Positions 49,756-52,671 of a stretch of DNA of 52,671 nucleotides are shown in pieces. The translations under genes were made by a program, and so were the position numbers. The notes beneath the pieces are model-generated. The model had not been told where the DNA came from and did no database searches. It saw nothing but the letters and a program-made list of their open reading frames with translations. Origin of the DNA: Deltaproteobacteria bacterium. Its GTDB lineage: Bacteria > Myxococcota_A > UBA796 > GCA-2862545. Positions within the stretch are counted from its first letter, which is position 1; each line of letters opens with the position of its first letter. Where the stretch lies: assembly GCA_016938035.1 (NCBI GenBank), contig JAFGVK010000072.1:1-52671 (forward strand). Direction: 5' to 3'.

Positions 49756-50400
49756 ATGGAGATCACAAACCGTTCCATCGTCCTGCTCGTCGCCCTGATC
49801 GTGGTGCTGGGCCTGGGCGCGACGCTGCTCGGCTACCTGCTCACGCTGGACAGGGGGCCCCGCTCAGACACCCCCCAGCTCGACCGCCATGTGGATCTCA
49901 TGCCCACGGTGTTCAGGCGGGGGGGCGCTAGGCTCGAGACCAGGGGGCCCGTCGAGGTCCGGCTCTCCAAGGGTTCCAACCAGGGAACCATCAGCCTCAC
50001 CTGCGACTCCCACCGCTCGGAGCGCCCGTTCATTGACGGCCTCGCGTTCTTCGACAGCATCCCGCTCGGAGACTGTTCCCTGACCTTCTCCTCCCAGGAC
50101 GACGCCTTCGGCCCGGTGCTCCCAGGCGACAAGCTCGTCTGCCACACCAAGGACTACATCACCCACTGCGCCGGCTCGCTGGCCGACGCCCACCCCGCGT
50201 CGCTCGACGTCTCCTCGGAGCTCCCTGGGGTCCTCTTTGTCGACGGCGAGGAGATCGGCCCCCTGCCCCTCAAGGCGCTCCACCAGCGGATGGGCACCCA
50301 CGAGCTGATGGTTGTGACCGAGGAGGGTGTGACCCTGCACTGGCCCCTGAAGGTCAACGCAGATGAAGGTGTGGAAGTGCATTTTCCCTCCCCTCCATAG
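49756..50400 (+). CDS. Membrane-anchored protein with a PEGA-like C-terminal domain
   Basis: The 214-residue protein has one N-terminal transmembrane helix (about residues 8-30, IVLLVALIVVLGLGATLLGY) and then an extracytoplasmic part. The last 60 residues (LPGVLFVDGEEIGPLPLKAL, HELMVVTEEG, LHWPLKVNADEGVEVHF) resemble a PEGA domain, a beta-sandwich often found beside bacterial kinases and surface proteins. Cys pairs (LTCDSH, GDCSL, LVCHTK, THCAG) could form disulfides. GGAG lies about ten bases before the ATG. Its role is unknown. Confidence 0.65.
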   Translation: MEITNRSIVLLVALIVVLGLGATLLGYLLTLDRGPRSDTPQLDRHVDLMPTVFRRGGARLETRGPVEVRLSKGSNQGTISLTCDSHRSERPFIDGLAFFDSIPLGDCSLTFSSQDDAFGPVLPGDKLVCHTKDYITHCAGSLADAHPASLDVSSELPGVLFVDGEEIGPLPLKALHQRMGTHELMVVTEEGVTLHWPLKVNADEGVEVHFPSPP

Positions 50401-50447
50401 CATGGGCCGGGACTCAGGGGAGGTGCGTGCCATCGACCTAGACGACG

Positions 50448-50476
50448 TTGGCGTGCGTAAGGGCCCTGAATACAAT
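50448..50476 (+). promoter_or_regulatory. Sigma70-type promoter candidate
   Basis: TTGGCG (50448-50453) and TACAAT (50471-50476) are separated by exactly 17 bases, 24 bp before the ATG at 50500. The -10 box matches TATAAT at five of six bases. This would give the downstream gene a short leader of about 15-20 nt. Confidence 0.55.
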
Positions 50477-50499
50477 AGGCTCGCGGGGCGAGAGCGGTA

Positions 50500-52137
50500 A
50501 TGACCTACATCGAGACGCCAGAAGACGTCCAGAGACAGCTTGAAGATGTGCGGCGAAAGCTGCGTGAGATCGAGGAGACGGACTCATGGAGGGTCCACGT
50601 CGCTCGGCTCTCAGACGATCAGCCTTACCACATCATGTTGCTGGCGAGGACGCTCTTCGCGGTGCTCGCGGGGGTGTTCTTTGTGGCCTGGTTGGTGGCG
50701 CTCCTGCTCCCCTTCCTGGCGCCACAGAGCATCCCCCCCATCCGACTGTTCGAGCAGGCGATGGGCTTCTCGCTCCCGATCCTGTTCGGGTCGCTGATCG
50801 GGGCGCTGGTGGTAGGCTGGGCGACCACGACCCTCGCCGCGGTCAACGTGGGGAAGGAGGCGCCGCTGATGGAGGAGGAGGAGCTGGTCAAGCGCCGGCT
50901 CCTCGACGACGCCGCGCGTCTGGCCCGGCAGAAGGCGGTGATCGAGCGGATCCAGAACACCCCGGCCCCTCTGGCGGGCAGGTCGAGGCTGGACAGCAAC
51001 CCCTCGGCCGGAGGGCCCCCCTCGCGCGCGATGCTCCCCTCCCTCGCCATCGGAGGCAAGCCGCGCGATGAGCGGGTGGCGACGCCTGCGTTTCTCTCGG
51101 GGCAGACCCCTGCGGCCCGCACAAGAAATCACACCAGGACCCCCATGGGGGCCAAGACCCGCGGGGGGGTGCCCCTGGGGGCGATGCCCAAGGCGGGCCG
51201 GAGCCTGAGCAACACGCCTGGGCCGATGCCCGGCTTTGAGCCCACCCCGCCAGGGCCCCCGCAGGCGGGTCCGGAGACCCCGCTGGACCTCAGCTACGGC
51301 GCCCCCTCACAGGGGTACGCCGGTGAGGGGCAGAACCCGCACTCCTCGTGGAGCAGGGCCACCCCCGCGGGACCGCGAAGCGGCCCAGGGGGCGTCGGCC
51401 TCACCCCCAGGGACCCTCGCGCCATGCCGAAGGGATACCCCATGGGGACGCCGGCGGACCCCAAGCGGGTCGCTGGCGCCTACCCGCTCGCGACCCCGGT
51501 GGACGCGGCCCGAAGGGTGGGGGCACCGCCCGCGATGCTGAACCGCGGCGCCTCGACCGGGCTCCGGGTGGCGGGGCGACCCAACACCGGAGAGGTGGCG
51601 AGCCGGAGCCAGGGCGTGGCGGTGAGCACGCAGTTCCCACCGAAGCGCCCCACCACACCAGAGGTGCCGGCGGTGGTGGAGAGCCAGCAGGGCTTCACCG
51701 TGACCGTCCCCAGGAACGGAGCCGCCGACCCCACGCTCTGGGGTCAAGTGGATGAGCCCTGGCTGGAGGACGCCCTGGAGAAGGGCGAACTGCTCGCGCA
51801 GACCCTACCGGTCCAGGCAGAGATCCTGTTCTCACAGGAGGACCACCTTCCGTTCACCCTGGTGCTGAAGCGGGTGACGCCGGCGATGGCGGTGCGGTTC
51901 CTCTCTCAGTACGTGGAGTTTCTCGCCAGCATCTCTACCCCGCCCCGTGCCAGGGTGATGATGCACTCGGGGACCCTGGACCCGAGCTTCCACCGCAACG
52001 TCAAGGCCTCGCTGGACCCCTACTTCCCGGGTCTGGTCGAGGTAAAGGCGAGCGGAAACGCGGTGGACATCCTCTTCCGCAAGCCCGACGATGGCTGGCG
52101 TGATCACCCCAGGCTCCCGTTTCGGAAGGAGCGTTGA
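50500..52137 (+). CDS. Membrane protein with coiled coil, Pro/Gly-rich linker and a conserved-looking C-terminal domain
   Basis: I do not recognise this 545-residue protein. An N-terminal coiled coil (VQRQLEDVRRKLREIEETDS) is followed by two transmembrane helices (about 48-72 and 90-112). A second helical segment follows (EEELVKRRLLDDAARLARQK). Residues 160-400 are a Pro/Gly/Thr-rich disordered linker with loose repeats (YPMGTPADPKRVAGA and YPLATPVDAARRVGA). The last 130 residues (LWGQVDEPWLEDALEKGELL, VLKRVTPAMAVRFLSQYVEF) look globular and cytoplasmic. The start at 50500 has only a weak ribosome-binding site but a good promoter upstream. The HD-domain gene overlaps its stop by 4 nt (TTGA). 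Confidence 0.7.
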   Translation: MTYIETPEDVQRQLEDVRRKLREIEETDSWRVHVARLSDDQPYHIMLLARTLFAVLAGVFFVAWLVALLLPFLAPQSIPPIRLFEQAMGFSLPILFGSLIGALVVGWATTTLAAVNVGKEAPLMEEEELVKRRLLDDAARLARQKAVIERIQNTPAPLAGRSRLDSNPSAGGPPSRAMLPSLAIGGKPRDERVATPAFLSGQTPAARTRNHTRTPMGAKTRGGVPLGAMPKAGRSLSNTPGPMPGFEPTPPGPPQAGPETPLDLSYGAPSQGYAGEGQNPHSSWSRATPAGPRSGPGGVGLTPRDPRAMPKGYPMGTPADPKRVAGAYPLATPVDAARRVGAPPAMLNRGASTGLRVAGRPNTGEVASRSQGVAVSTQFPPKRPTTPEVPAVVESQQGFTVTVPRNGAADPTLWGQVDEPWLEDALEKGELLAQTLPVQAEILFSQEDHLPFTLVLKRVTPAMAVRFLSQYVEFLASISTPPRARVMMHSGTLDPSFHRNVKASLDPYFPGLVEVKASGNAVDILFRKPDDGWRDHPRLPFRKER

Positions 52138-52671
52138 GCCTGAGTGCCTTGGACGCGCTGCTGCCGCTCAAGGCACTCCGGCGCGCGGGCTGGGTTGAGC
52201 GGGGCCTGTCCGACGTAGAGTCCGTGGCCGCCCACGCTTGGGGAGTGTCGCTCCTCACCGTCGCCCTGCTGCCCGAGGAGCTGGACCTGGGGCTGGCCCT
52301 CTCCTTCGCGGTGCTCCACGACCTCGCAGAGGTAGAGGTCGGCGACCTCACCCCCTCAGCCGGGGTAGACGCCACCGACAAGTCCGAGCGGGAGCGCGCC
52401 GCGATGGTGGGGCTGTGCGCCGCCCTCCCCAGCGGAGGCAGGCTGCTGGGGCTGTGGGAGTCCTACGAGGCGCAGGACACCCCCGAGGCGCGCTTTGTCA
52501 AGGAGCTGGACCGCCTCGACATGGCCCTGCAGGCGGCGCACTACCGGCGCACCCAGGGGCTCGACCCCAGTGATTTCTTCGACTCCTCGGAGCGTGTCAT
52601 CCGCTCCCCACAGCTGCGCGCGCTGCTGGAGGCGCTCCTGGGCGATCACCAGGGCAGCGCGCCGCCACCAG
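52134..52671 (+). CDS. HD-domain hydrolase, YfbR/HDDC2-like (truncated by window end)
   Basis: The open frame runs off the window after about 179 codons. HD-superfamily residues are visible: SVAAHAWGVSLL (His), FAVLHDLAEVEVGDL (His-Asp) and FVKELDRLDMALQA (Asp). The order matches YfbR-type 5'-deoxynucleotidases and HDDC2. The likely start is a TTG at 52134 that overlaps the stop of the previous gene, with AAGGAG very close (2 bases). An internal start cannot be ruled out. Translational coupling with the upstream membrane protein is likely. Confidence 0.8.
   Translation, partial: MSLSALDALLPLKALRRAGWVERGLSDVESVAAHAWGVSLLTVALLPEELDLGLALSFAVLHDLAEVEVGDLTPSAGVDATDKSERERAAMVGLCAALPSGGRLLGLWESYEAQDTPEARFVKELDRLDMALQAAHYRRTQGLDPSDFFDSSERVIRSPQLRALLEALLGDHQGSAPPP

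Overview
The window is a GC-rich (about 70%) bacterial chromosome segment, almost fully coding, with many overlapping stop/start codons and TTG/GTG starts next to strong Shine-Dalgarno sites. Housekeeping genes (recO, mgtE, mtnP, rlmN, an RNase E/G gene, minCDE, plsX, cysC) are mixed with many secreted lipoproteins, MopE-type metal-binding repeats, a eukaryote-like Ser/Thr kinase, a PP2C phosphatase and a sigma54 activator. That mix points to Myxococcota or a related former deltaproteobacterial lineage. This is inferred from gene content; no marker rRNA gene is present.

Layout. 0.3-10.1 kb is mostly minus strand: a PP2C phosphatase, a small membrane protein, a coupled mtnP / RodZ-like / mgtE / recO / lipoprotein run, rlmN, a DUF502 membrane protein and an RNase E/G family gene, with one plus-strand hotdog thioesterase. 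10.5-13.6 kb carries an RlmI-type methyltransferase, then two paralogous aromatic/acidic lipoproteins on either side of a glycerophosphodiester phosphodiesterase. 13.7-16.8 kb holds the complete minCDE operon, a metallophosphoesterase and a minus-strand tRNA-Leu(CAA). 17.0-20.7 kb has an unknown protein, a PduO-type cobalamin adenosyltransferase, a membrane-anchored Ser/Thr kinase and a secreted protein of unknown role.

20.7-30.2 kb looks accessory. A lipoprotein / GH3 / SDR cassette is flanked by two diverged direct copies of a 200-bp sequence. A TetR regulator follows, then a minus-strand operon (MopE/Gly-rich lipoprotein, metallo-beta-lactamase-fold hydrolase, AMP-binding enzyme, sulfotransferase) that resembles a small lipid- or metabolite-modifying pathway. 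30.3-36 kb contains an M19-like dipeptidase lacking two metal ligands, a secreted protein with five 15-residue Trp-rich repeats, a nearly gene-free stretch with gene remnants, a DUF4846 protein and a large lipoprotein.

36.0-43.2 kb is the most unusual region. Five minus-strand genes, each overlapping the next by 4 nt, encode a large lipoprotein, a small His-Asp helical protein, a receiver/AAA+ (sigma54-type) regulator, a periplasmic-TPR histidine kinase and a stand-alone receiver-like protein. The two receivers share an insertion and both lack the usual Lys. I read this as an atypical envelope-sensing phosphorelay. 43.2-52.7 kb has a GH43/GH130-like propeller lipoprotein, an App1-type HAD phosphatase, a glycine-rich RRM protein with a textbook terminator, an AI-2E-family permease with plsX, cysC, two membrane proteins of unknown function and a truncated HD-domain hydrolase at the window edge.
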